DNA from: Clostridiales bacterium
GTDB lineage: Bacteria > Bacillota > Clostridia > Oscillospirales > Oscillospiraceae
Length of the DNA: 22,288 nucleotides
Assembly (NCBI GenBank): GCA_021203685.1
Contig: JAJQAS010000040.1
Span: forward strand, 1 to 22,288
Reading direction: 5' to 3'
This document shows positions 9,253 to 15,452 of the stretch, piece after piece. The stretch's first letter is position 1; each line of letters opens with the position of its first letter. The position numbers and the translations under genes are program-made. The notes beneath the pieces were generated by a model, which worked only from the letters and a program-made list of their open reading frames with translations, ran no database searches and was not told the DNA's origin.

Positions 9253-10084
9253 CCAGTTTGCCGTATATCAGGTAAAGGATGGGGCGGAATATCGTGAAAT
9301 ACGGTTCCGCCCCTACGACGAGCTGCAACAAAAAAACATCCGCGTGTGTTCAGATTCCTATAATCAAGTGTATTTATCGTATATGTCCCCGAAAGAGACC
9401 GTGGAAAATCTCCACGCGAGGTTTCGACAACATCTTCCGAAAAATTTTCCGGGGCATTCCATCAGCACGAGTGACGTGTATGTTGTCAACCGGGATGGCG
9501 TGGTGTCTGCCTTTTATGTAGACCGTGACAAGCTGATCGTTCTGGCAGGATTCCTTCGGCTGAATTCATCCGGGACGCTGATCTCTATGGATACGACAGG
9601 GTATCGAATAGAAGGGAAAGGCGGTAGCTGGGTAGCCTGCGAAGAGCTGATTGTAGATGGAAGGCAATTCTTCCTGATGCAGAGTGAAGACTATCGGGAA
9701 AATGCGGCTTACGTGATTTTGTCGGAGGATGGAAAGATAGCTGTTGAGAGCTGTAAGGGTTTTGATGAAGCGGCGATTGAGCAGATACGAAAATTTCTGC
9801 ATCCCCCGGAAGAACAAAAACCTGCGCCCGCAAAACCGCCTCTGGAGAACTGGCAGAAGTATCTGGAAAACGGAGAATATCTACGAAGTGCGGAAATGTC
9901 CGAAGAACAAAATTACAGTTTCATAGATGGACGAATTAACAACCTGCCGAAACCGCGAGTGATCGGCGGCAGGGTGTCTGCGCTGGACCGGTTGCATATC
10001 AAGCAGGCGGAGATGGCGATTAGGAACGGAAAGCCAGTACCGGAGAATATCATAAATCGAAGTGATGAGCGAAGCAGAAAATGA
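9242..10084 (+). CDS. YodL / DUF4316 domain protein
   Basis: 280 residues. The N-terminal 120 or so residues form a YodL-like domain: FAVYQVKDG, then FRPYDEL, then NFPGHSISTSDVYVVNRDGVVSAFYVD. A less conserved middle follows, then a proline-rich linker and a DUF4316-like C-terminus with NYSFIDGRINN and a final helix. The YodL segment is visibly related to the YodL domain inside the 1268-residue protein upstream (NF.GHS.S.SDV..NR.GVVSA.YVD), so two copies of this domain are made from one operon. The ATG at 9242 is chosen because it overlaps the previous stop, as at the other junctions. A strong terminator follows the stop. Function is unknown; genes of this type are regular passengers of Tn1549-like elements. 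Confidence 0.82.
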   Translation: MKINQFAVYQVKDGAEYREIRFRPYDELQQKNIRVCSDSYNQVYLSYMSPKETVENLHARFRQHLPKNFPGHSISTSDVYVVNRDGVVSAFYVDRDKLIVLAGFLRLNSSGTLISMDTTGYRIEGKGGSWVACEELIVDGRQFFLMQSEDYRENAAYVILSEDGKIAVESCKGFDEAAIEQIRKFLHPPEEQKPAPAKPPLENWQKYLENGEYLRSAEMSEEQNYSFIDGRINNLPKPRVIGGRVSALDRLHIKQAEMAIRNGKPVPENIINRSDERSRK

Positions 10085-10089
10085 AGAAA

Positions 10090-10131
10090 AGAGGCATCTG
10101 GCTCAATCAATGGGCTGGGTGTCTCTTTTTT
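10090..10131 (+). terminator. Rho-independent terminator closing the accessory operon
   Basis: A 13-pair stem, including four G-T pairs, joins 10090-10102 to 10114-10126 and is followed by six T residues. It starts 6 bases after the YodL/DUF4316 stop codon. From here to about 10289 I see no gene, only short imperfect hairpins around 10230-10260. Confidence 0.85.
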
Positions 10132-10289
10132 GATGTTAAGACGATAAGTTTTTCATGAAGCTCCAAAAACTCGTTGACTTTAAGGCGGCTTTTGCTTATT
10201 ATAACAATAACAGGACTCCCCGCACCTCTCACATTGTGATGTGTCCCATGGGGAGACATTTTCAGGCGAGATATAGATTGAAAAAATGC

Positions 10290-10318
10290 TTGAATCAAGC
10301 GGCGCATTATGTTATAGT
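10290..10318 (+). promoter_or_regulatory. Promoter for antisense (antitoxin) RNA
   Basis: TTGAAT at 10290-10295 and TATAGT at 10313-10318 with a 17-base spacer form a near-consensus vegetative promoter reading right. The predicted start is near 10325. There is no convincing open reading frame with a ribosome binding site downstream, and transcription would meet a strong terminator about 125 bases later, so the product is probably an untranslated RNA. Confidence 0.75.
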
Positions 10319-10333
10319 AGGAGTAGAAAAAAA

Positions 10334-10360
10334 GAGACACCTGCTGGTAACAGGTGCCTC
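10334..10360 (-). terminator. Terminator of the toxin mRNA
   Basis: On the minus strand the stem GAGGCACCTG / CAGGTGTCTC (10360-10351 with 10343-10334, one mismatch) is followed directly by seven T residues. It would end the leftward toxin mRNA near 10327, about 80 bases after the peptide stop codon. The same stem forms the 5' hairpin of the antisense RNA. Confidence 0.75.
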
Positions 10361-10404
10361 TGGGAGCTACCGATAGACGGTTAGCCCCAAGTTAAGATGT
10401 TATT

Positions 10405-10449
10405 AGAAAATAACCGCTCAGCTTGTCAGGCCTGGGGCGGTTATTTTCT
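10405..10449. terminator. Terminator stem at the 3' end of the antisense RNA, overlapping the toxin stop codon
   Basis: AGAAAATAACCGC at 10405-10417 pairs perfectly with 10437-10449. Read rightward the stem ends in TTATTTTCTT, adequate for termination. Its right arm contains the stop codon and last codons of the leftward peptide gene, so on that strand ribosomes would tend to keep it unfolded. Confidence 0.75.
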
Positions 10450-10524
10450 TGCGCCGATTGAATAGCCTATTCCAAAGCAGGTCAAGCCGAAGCTCAGCAC
10501 TGCAATTAGATCAAGTACAGTCAT
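10441..10524 (-). CDS. Small hydrophobic peptide, putative holin-like / type I toxin
   Basis: 27 residues starting MTVLDLIAVLSFGL and ending GARK: one predicted membrane helix with a short positively charged tail. This matches the small peptides usually annotated as putative holin-like toxins in Firmicutes. The ATG has GGAGG (10533-10537 on this strand) 8 bases upstream, which decides the start. The gene is wholly surrounded by features of a type I toxin-antitoxin locus: its own extended -10 promoter and long leader, its own terminator, and a convergent antisense RNA. Such peptides depolarise the membrane when over-produced and stabilise the replicon that carries them; that function here is inferred. 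It is too short for ordinary gene finders. Confidence 0.75.
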   Translation of the reverse strand: MTVLDLIAVLSFGLTCFGIGYSIGARK

Positions 10525-10640
10525 GGGCAAGCCCTCCTTTCACAGAATTCCCCATTGAAGGGTTTATGTAATCGGAGGGTTAAGACCCTCCGAAATGGAG
10601 GGCTAACCGCCTACCACACCAGCCTGGTTGGTAGCTCTTG
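10525..10640 (-). promoter_or_regulatory. Structured 5' leader of the toxin mRNA with anti-Shine-Dalgarno
   Basis: About 115 bases of leader. AGCCCTCC (minus strand of 10597-10604) is the exact complement of the ribosome binding site GGAGGGCT (minus strand of 10530-10537), so the site can be hidden. The same leader segment overlaps a 10-base stretch (10600-10609) exactly complementary to the mRNA's own 3' region (10378-10387). An 8-base stretch (10630-10637) is complementary to 10364-10371. A local hairpin also forms between the CCCTCC and GGAGGG copies near 10575-10602. Confidence 0.65.
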
Positions 10641-10646
10641 AAAAGA

Positions 10647-10655
10647 ATATTACCA
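10647..10655 (-). promoter_or_regulatory. Extended -10 promoter of the toxin mRNA
   Basis: On the minus strand the sequence reads TGGTAATAT, an extended -10 element (TGn plus TAATAT). The -35 region is weak; TTGTAG lies 20 bases upstream. The predicted start near 10640 puts the complementary element GAGCTACC within the first few bases of the RNA. Confidence 0.5.
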
Positions 10656-10710
10656 TAAACCGACAAAATAATCTACAAGAAATTTACTTCAAGAACCAAT
10701 AAAGATGGAA

Positions 10711-10756
10711 ACTCCAATCAGATGTGCTATTACGGCAGCGTCTGGTTGGAGTTTTT
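10711..10756. terminator. Terminator next to the relaxase gene
   Basis: ACTCCAATCAGA at 10711-10722 pairs with TCTGGTTGGAGT at 10741-10752 (12 pairs, one G-T). Five T residues follow on the plus strand; on the minus strand the tail is a weaker GTTTCCATCTTT. It starts 1 base beyond the relaxase stop, so it probably ends the mobC-mobA message and may work both ways. A similar stem occurs at 20917-20963. Confidence 0.7.
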
Positions 10757-10757
10757 G

Positions 10758-12473
10758 TTATGAGATCGTATGCTCTTGCTCCGGCTTCAACGTCCGTCCT
10801 TGCCCAAGGATACTGTCGATATTGGAGCAGATTGTCTGTAAGTCTTTTCGTGCGTTCTTGAAATTAGTGTAAGTGTCGTGCTGCGCTTTTTGCCGGGCAG
10901 ACAGCTTTTCCCGTTCTTCCTTCAGCGATTTCATGGATGGAAACTTCCCGTCCGGGTATTTCTCCTTCAGGAATCTCCTTGCGTCCTCATACAGCGTGAT
11001 TTCATCGGAATGCTCCTGGCGGAATTTCTTCTTGCTGCGTGATTTCAACATCTGGCCATACACAGATTTATTTGCAAGATATTGTCCGGTAAAGTGAATC
11101 CGCTGGTTGACGCTGCGAATTTGTTCCTCCGTGGAGCGGAGCGCCTTACGGGAATCCTTCATCTTCTGTGTAATGTCATCATACGAATCTTGCAGCCGGT
11201 CTCTTGATTCATAGCCATGCTCCTGCACATAGGCAATCGTTTTTGCCATTTCCTTGAGGTTGGAAATCTTCGCTTTCTGCGCGTAAGCCTGATTCAGTTT
11301 TGCCTTCGTGCAGTTTTGCAGATCGACCACAAGCCGAAGCTCGGAGCGGATGTAAAGGATGGCGATAGGGTCGGATTCGTAATCATAGCTGCTGTCAAAG
11401 ACCGTGGAGCGGCGTTCTTTTTCATCCGGCGCAGATTCGTTTTTGGCTTTGTCAGCATCCTGAACAGATTCTGAATTTTCCATCTTTCGATTTTCATCCG
11501 CAGACAGGGAATCGTTTTTCTCCGTTCTGGCTGCTTTCTCATTTTCCATGAACCGGGTGAGGAGGTTTTCCTTCTCATAGCGTGTTCCCAGCGCACGTCC
11601 GGTAATGTTTTTGCTGCGTTCCGGATGGAGATAACTGTAGCGGCCACGGCTTTCCGTTAGTTTAATTCCGTACTTCTCCAACAAAATTGTCCGGAACATT
11701 TCCAGCGAAGTGGCAGACGAAGCGGCGTCATCAATCGCGTCGCGGAGGAATTGCTTCTGCGTCTGGAATTTTGTCTTCATCGGTGTTAAGCCGTCTTCGA
11801 CAATCTTCTCATTGAGCTTATCCAGTTTCTCCTGTCCGCGTCTTTCCGACCAGTATTCCCGATCTGTCTTTCTGCTTTCTGCAGGAGAGAGCAGGTCAAC
11901 CTGATAGAGGTTTTCGCGCTGGCAGATTTCCATCAACGAGCGTTTCAGGTGTTTTAAGTAGTCCCGTGTCAGATGGTGTTTGTATCCTGCGCGGCTGTCG
12001 CATGGTCGCTCCATGAAGTCCTGCCGTTCCACATCGTACTTGCGCAGACTGTTGATGACGATATGGACATGGATGTTGCCGCTTTTATTGTGGCCGTCCA
12101 TGTGCGTACAGACAAGCGCCTGATGGCCGGGAAAATTCTTTCTGGCATATTCGAGACCGATGGCTTGTGCTTTTTCGCCGGTAAGTCCATGATCTGCCTG
12201 GTCCCTTGGGTCGAAACTGATGATATAGTGGTGCGCCTTAATATCTCCATATCCTTGATTTTTGTGAAAGCTGGCATTCAACATTTCGCACTCTACATCG
12301 AAGGTCTCCGGGTTACAGTTAATCCCGTCAAGAATAAATTCGGAGCGGAGCTTCATGTTGCCGTTTCGGTCAAGGACAGGCTTCATCCGCAGCTCGTCAT
12401 ATTCATATTTCAGATAATCAATCGCATCTCCATAGTGGGCGTTCTTACTTGCGATGTGTTTCAAAACTGCCAT
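10758..12473 (-). CDS. mobA: MOBP-type relaxase / mobilization nuclease (MobA-like)
   Basis: 571 residues from the ATG at 12473; a GTG at 12482 is a possible earlier start. I prefer the ATG because MAVLKHIASKN is the usual N-terminus of these relaxases and GGTGGGTGA lies just upstream. The relaxase domain fills about the first 200 residues: HHYIISFDP near 81-89, HGLTGEKAQ near 95, GHQALVCTH near 116-124, then GNIHVHIVINS, whose HVH (135-137) with an upstream histidine gives the metal-binding triad. The catalytic tyrosine is probably in the N-terminal 20 residues (NAHYGDA). The C-terminal half is charged and coiled-coil rich. It would nick oriT and lead single-stranded DNA into a recipient. 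The gene overlaps the end of mobC and faces the accessory operon. Confidence 0.9.
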   Translation of the reverse strand: MAVLKHIASKNAHYGDAIDYLKYEYDELRMKPVLDRNGNMKLRSEFILDGINCNPETFDVECEMLNASFHKNQGYGDIKAHHYIISFDPRDQADHGLTGEKAQAIGLEYARKNFPGHQALVCTHMDGHNKSGNIHVHIVINSLRKYDVERQDFMERPCDSRAGYKHHLTRDYLKHLKRSLMEICQRENLYQVDLLSPAESRKTDREYWSERRGQEKLDKLNEKIVEDGLTPMKTKFQTQKQFLRDAIDDAASSATSLEMFRTILLEKYGIKLTESRGRYSYLHPERSKNITGRALGTRYEKENLLTRFMENEKAARTEKNDSLSADENRKMENSESVQDADKAKNESAPDEKERRSTVFDSSYDYESDPIAILYIRSELRLVVDLQNCTKAKLNQAYAQKAKISNLKEMAKTIAYVQEHGYESRDRLQDSYDDITQKMKDSRKALRSTEEQIRSVNQRIHFTGQYLANKSVYGQMLKSRSKKKFRQEHSDEITLYEDARRFLKEKYPDGKFPSMKSLKEEREKLSARQKAQHDTYTNFKNARKDLQTICSNIDSILGQGRTLKPEQEHTIS

Positions 12474-12837
12474 GATACTCACCCACCATCTTAATCACCT
12501 CTTTTCGCAGATCCCGAAGCTCTGTAATGCAGCGGTTGATTTCATCCTGCATTGCCTGGGAACGCGCACCGCCCATGTGAAAAAATCTTGCGATCTGGTT
12601 TAAGTTGTTCCCGATTTTTCCAAACTCTGCTGTCAGCTTCTGAATCTCTTCAATATCTGCTGTGACATTGTAGACGATCTTCGGCCTGTTGCCCAGGGAT
12701 GTGTTGCGCACATAGGTGGCAACCGGGCATCCGGCTTCCTCTGCATAGGTTTTCAGCAGGTCATACTCCACATCGCTGTAGCGGACATAGACACGGTTCT
12801 CATGCCTGATGTTTTCCTCTTTTTTCGGTCTTGCCAT
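12445..12837 (-). CDS. mobC: MobC-like relaxosome accessory protein
   Basis: 130 residues. The N-terminus (MARPKKEENIRHENRVYVRYSDVEYDLLKTYA) resembles a ribbon-helix-helix DNA-binding fold. The C-terminal half contains IGNNLNQIARFFHMGG and a final helix, the usual signature of MobC proteins, which bind oriT and help the relaxase open the nic region. It overlaps the relaxase start by 29 bases, so the two are co-translated. The start has a purine-rich GGTGAGAAAGAA upstream. The intergenic region to its right, from which it is read, holds the oriT candidate, the normal position for a MobC gene. Confidence 0.88.
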   Translation of the reverse strand: MARPKKEENIRHENRVYVRYSDVEYDLLKTYAEEAGCPVATYVRNTSLGNRPKIVYNVTADIEEIQKLTAEFGKIGNNLNQIARFFHMGGARSQAMQDEINRCITELRDLRKEVIKMVGEYHGSFETHRK

Positions 12838-13120
12838 TTCTTTCTCACCATCCTCTCTTTTAACCGCCGCAGGCAGGAATCACAGGAACTGTGGCTATGG
12901 GGAATGCGGACAGCACACACCTATGGCTCATTTTTGAGCCTTAGCTTTCAGATGCGCCAGCATTACCGGGAGAGCCTGCCTCTCACGCTGCGACTATTTT
13001 TAATAGGAGCCAATCCGCACAACGACACACGTTTGCGGATAACCGAGGGAATGGGGAAACGGAATCCCCATCAAGTTTGCCGAGCTGCCGGAACCCACGA
13101 AGTGGGTTTTGAGCGGCTAT
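12838..13120. other. Candidate origin of transfer (oriT) region
   Basis: Non-coding stretch directly upstream of mobC with a cluster of hairpins: CACAG-GAA-CTGTG at 12881-12893; GGCTCA-TTTT-TGAGCC at 12925-12940; ATCCGCA at 13013-13019 with TGCGGAT at 13034-13040, continued inward by AACG/CGTT; ATGGGGA at 13051-13057 with TCCCCAT at 13065-13071; and AACCCAC-GAA-GTGGGTT at 13092-13108 inside a GCCG/CGGC outer stem. CTATGG is repeated at 12895 and 12921. Position and structure fit oriT; the nick site is not identified. Confidence 0.5.
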
Positions 13121-13146
13121 AGGCGAATCTTGCGCTAAACAGCAGT

Positions 13147-13272
13147 CCCTTCATCTATTCGATTGAAAAACGGCTTTTGACAAGCCCTTTTTGACCCTTT
13201 ATTGAAAAATTTGAAAAATCTTTTCCAGAATGGCTTGTCAAATCGCCAAATTGAATCGAATAAGTGAAAGGG
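13147..13272. repeat. Long symmetric inverted repeat, about 40-base arms
   Basis: Arms 13147-13186 and 13232-13272 are imperfect inverted copies separated by 45 bases. Two perfect blocks stand out: TATTCGATT (13156-13164) with AATCGAATA (13254-13262), and TTTGACAAGCC (13176-13186) with GGCTTGTCAAA (13232-13242). The gap between blocks is 11 bases in both arms. The A/T-rich middle repeats TTGAAAAA-type words. It lies between the oriT candidate and the DUF6870-like gene. Confidence 0.75.
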
Positions 13273-13333
13273 GAATTTTGCGCGGCGGAGCTGCGGATTT
13301 TCTTTTCAATTTATTGATAAGGAGACGAAGCTC

Positions 13334-13609
13334 ATGGAGAAAAAGATCAGTCAGGGGTATCAGGATGTTATGACACTGGAAGAACTGAAAAGAAAATCGG
13401 AAGTTGACCCGGCAACTGTAGATAGGGAGACCCTTGTGGATGTAAAGGATGTGCATATCAGGACAGACCTTAATGATTCGGAGAGAATGCTTGATTATAT
13501 TCAGCAGATCAAGAACCCGTACTGTTATCTTAGCAATGGCATGGTCGTTAAGATCAGCTTTTCAGGGAAGAAGCCGTTGCAGGAATGCCTGAAGGAATCC
13601 ATTTTCTGA
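13334..13609 (+). CDS. Small conserved protein, DUF6870-like
   Basis: 91 residues with MTLEELKRKSEVDPATVDRETLVDVKDVHI near the N-terminus and QQIKNPYCYLSNGMVVKISFSG near the C-terminus. This pattern matches a small family I know as DUF6870, found on Clostridial mobile elements; function unknown. The start has AAGGAG about 9 bases upstream. It stands alone: a long inverted repeat lies just before it and the recombinase promoter just after it. It has no membrane segment, and no obvious DNA-binding motif is visible. Confidence 0.75.
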   Translation: MEKKISQGYQDVMTLEELKRKSEVDPATVDRETLVDVKDVHIRTDLNDSERMLDYIQQIKNPYCYLSNGMVVKISFSGKKPLQECLKESIF

Positions 13610-13652
13610 AAGCAAAGGAAAAATTTCAATGATCATCAGAGAAATAAGATTC

Positions 13653-13701
13653 CACTTTAGCGCTTTAAAGTGTTGACAATAAGCCGGGGCTGTGCCATAA
13701 T
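13653..13701 (+). promoter_or_regulatory. Strong promoter of the recombinase operon with an inverted repeat at the -35
   Basis: TTGACA at 13673-13678 and CATAAT at 13696-13701 with a 17-base spacer make a near-consensus promoter. CACTTTA (13653-13659) and TAAAGTG (13666-13672) form an inverted repeat ending exactly at the -35 hexamer, the position expected of an operator. No other promoter of similar quality was noticed between the coupled genes downstream. Confidence 0.75.
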
Positions 13702-13733
13702 TGTGATGGGTCAAAACAAAAAAGAGCAATCAG

Positions 13734-13792
13734 AAGCCAACGATTTCCTGGTTTATTGTCTTAGGACAGATAAAAAAGGAGGTTGTTGGCTT
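13734..13792 (+). promoter_or_regulatory. Leader hairpin enclosing the ribosome binding site of the first recombinase
   Basis: AAGCCAAC at 13734-13741 pairs perfectly with GTTGGCTT at 13785-13792, which lies between the AAGGAGG ribosome binding site (13776-13782) and the ATG at 13794. Inside the loop TGTC-TTAG-GACA makes a second small hairpin. If folded, the start region would be poorly accessible. Confidence 0.5.
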
Positions 13793-13793
13793 T

Positions 13794-15452
13794 ATGTATT
13801 TTCAGAGGACGAATCAAATCTTATGCGGTGACTATGTGCGTCTTTCCAGAGAGGACGGCGATAAGCTGGAGAGCGACAGCATCCGCAATCAGAAAGAACT
13901 TCTTGCTGAATATCACAGAAAGCATCCAGAAATGAAGCGAGTGGATGAGTATGTTGATGACGGTTACAGTGGGACGGATTTTGACCGGCCCGGCTTCAAG
14001 CGTATGCTGGAGGATGCCGGTAAAGGAAAAATCAACTGTATCATCGTCAAGGACTTATCACGGCTCGGCAGAAATTACATTGAGACAGGAAGATATCTGG
14101 AGAAAATCTTTCCATCAATGGGAATCAGGTTTCTTGCGCTTAATGATAATTACGACAGTGCGGATGAAAGCAGTGACAGCGATCATATCATTGTTCCTTT
14201 TAAAAATTTAATCAATGACGCCTACTGCCGGGACATCTCTATTAAGATACGAAGCCAGCTGGATGTGAAACGCAGGAATGGAGAATTTATCGGAAGCTTT
14301 GCCGGGTATGGATATTTGAAAGACCCTGCAGATAAAAACCATCTGATTGTTGACGAGTATGCAGCCAACATTGTCCGGTTGATTTTTAAGTGGAAACTTG
14401 ACGGCATGAGTTCACAGCATATCGCAGCACAGCTGGATGAGATGGGTGCATTGCCGCCGCTGGAGTATAAGCGTATGTGCGGATTGAATTTTAATAGTGG
14501 ATTCAGAGCCGGGAAAAATCCAAAGTGGTCAGTGGTGTCTGTAAACAGAATCATGCGGAATGAGCTTTATACCGGAGTCATGGTACAGGGAAAAAGAAAA
14601 AAGATCACCTACAAGCTGAAAGAAAGTCATGCTGTAGATGAGCGGGACTGGATCAAAGTGCCTGGAACGCATGATGCAATCATTCCAAGGCCAGTTTTCG
14701 ATCAGGTGCAAAAACTGTTAGAGCTGGACACGCGGACTGCCCCGGATGAGGACACGGTTTATCTTTTTTCCGGTTTCCTTCAATGCGGGAGCTGTGGCCA
14801 GAACATGGTCAAACGGTGCAGCAGCAAGGGCGGGAAGAAATATCATTATTATCATTGCTCCACATATAAAAACGGGGATGGTTGTACTTCCCATCTGATC
14901 AGCGAAAGCAGGCTGACGGAAGCAGTCCTGGTTGCTGTCCAGAATCAGGTGGTGCTGCTAATGGACGCAGAAAAGATTATAACGGCTGTCGGTCAGAGTG
15001 CGCTGGAAGATTACAGTGTAAAGGTAGTGGACACTCAGCTGTTGAAGCTGGAAGAAGAGGTGAACCGCTATCAGGATTTAAAGACGCATCTTTATGAAGA
15101 TATGCAGGACGGTATCATCAGCCGGGAGGAATTCAGGGATTTGAACAGCCGCTTCACAAAACAGATGAAGGCATCTCAGGAAAAGGCGGCAGAGCTCAAA
15201 GAGAAAAAGGAGAGACTTCTGTCAGAGAAGAATCAGGTGCAACCGTGGCTGGAAGGGTTCCGGGAGTTTCGCAGCATTGATCATCTGGAGCGAAAAGCCC
15301 TGACTGCTATCGTTGATCACATCACGGTGTACGGGAAGGATAATATTGAAATCCATTTCCGTTACGAGGACGAGATAAAGGAATTATTACAGCGGAGCGA
15401 AAACTATAAACAGCTTGGTTTTGTCAATGAAGGAAAGGAGACGGAGGCATGA
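13794..15452 (+). CDS. Large serine recombinase 1
   Basis: 552 residues. The N-terminal resolvase-type catalytic domain is intact: YVRLS puts the nucleophilic serine at 18 and an arginine at 16; ESDSIRNQ follows; YVDDGYSGTDFDRPGF lies at 53-68; and KDLSRLGRNY gives R90 and R93. A recombinase domain follows to about residue 300. The zinc ribbon begins with CGSCG (cysteines near 331 and 334) and finishes with two more cysteines by about 365. A coiled-coil stretch rich in E and K lies near 410-490. It belongs to the TnpX/TndX type that integrates and excises Clostridial elements. First gene of a coupled operon: its stop overlaps the next start as ATGA. Confidence 0.9.
   Translation: MYFQRTNQILCGDYVRLSREDGDKLESDSIRNQKELLAEYHRKHPEMKRVDEYVDDGYSGTDFDRPGFKRMLEDAGKGKINCIIVKDLSRLGRNYIETGRYLEKIFPSMGIRFLALNDNYDSADESSDSDHIIVPFKNLINDAYCRDISIKIRSQLDVKRRNGEFIGSFAGYGYLKDPADKNHLIVDEYAANIVRLIFKWKLDGMSSQHIAAQLDEMGALPPLEYKRMCGLNFNSGFRAGKNPKWSVVSVNRIMRNELYTGVMVQGKRKKITYKLKESHAVDERDWIKVPGTHDAIIPRPVFDQVQKLLELDTRTAPDEDTVYLFSGFLQCGSCGQNMVKRCSSKGGKKYHYYHCSTYKNGDGCTSHLISESRLTEAVLVAVQNQVVLLMDAEKIITAVGQSALEDYSVKVVDTQLLKLEEEVNRYQDLKTHLYEDMQDGIISREEFRDLNSRFTKQMKASQEKAAELKEKKERLLSEKNQVQPWLEGFREFRSIDHLERKALTAIVDHITVYGKDNIEIHFRYEDEIKELLQRSENYKQLGFVNEGKETEA

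Larger units (their letters stand above)
10325..10450 (+). ncRNA. Antisense RNA, presumed type I antitoxin
   Basis: Predicted RNA of about 125 bases from the promoter at 10290-10318 to a terminator. It begins with a hairpin (GAGACACCTG at 10334-10343 with 10351-10360, 7-base loop), carries a single-stranded segment with GAGCTACC (10364-10371) and CGGTTAGCCC (10378-10387), and ends in a 13-pair stem (10405-10417 with 10437-10449). It is fully complementary to the 3' third of the peptide mRNA on the other strand, including that gene's last codons. This convergent 3' overlap is the layout of TxpA/RatA and BsrG/SR4 type I systems. The RNA itself is inferred, not measured. Confidence 0.68.

Noticed and set aside
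10155..10376. 73-codon open frame on the plus strand before the toxin locus
   Set aside because: No ribosome binding site at the start; it runs through a strong promoter and the 5' hairpin of the antisense RNA, and the product resembles no family I know.
11973..12494. 173-codon open frame on the plus strand opposite the relaxase gene
   Set aside because: Antisense to the conserved HVH region of the relaxase; no ribosome binding site or domain.
12802..13122. 106-codon open frame on the plus strand across the mobC start and oriT candidate
   Set aside because: It overlaps the conserved mobC N-terminus and a hairpin cluster, and its protein has no recognisable pattern; better explained as non-coding.
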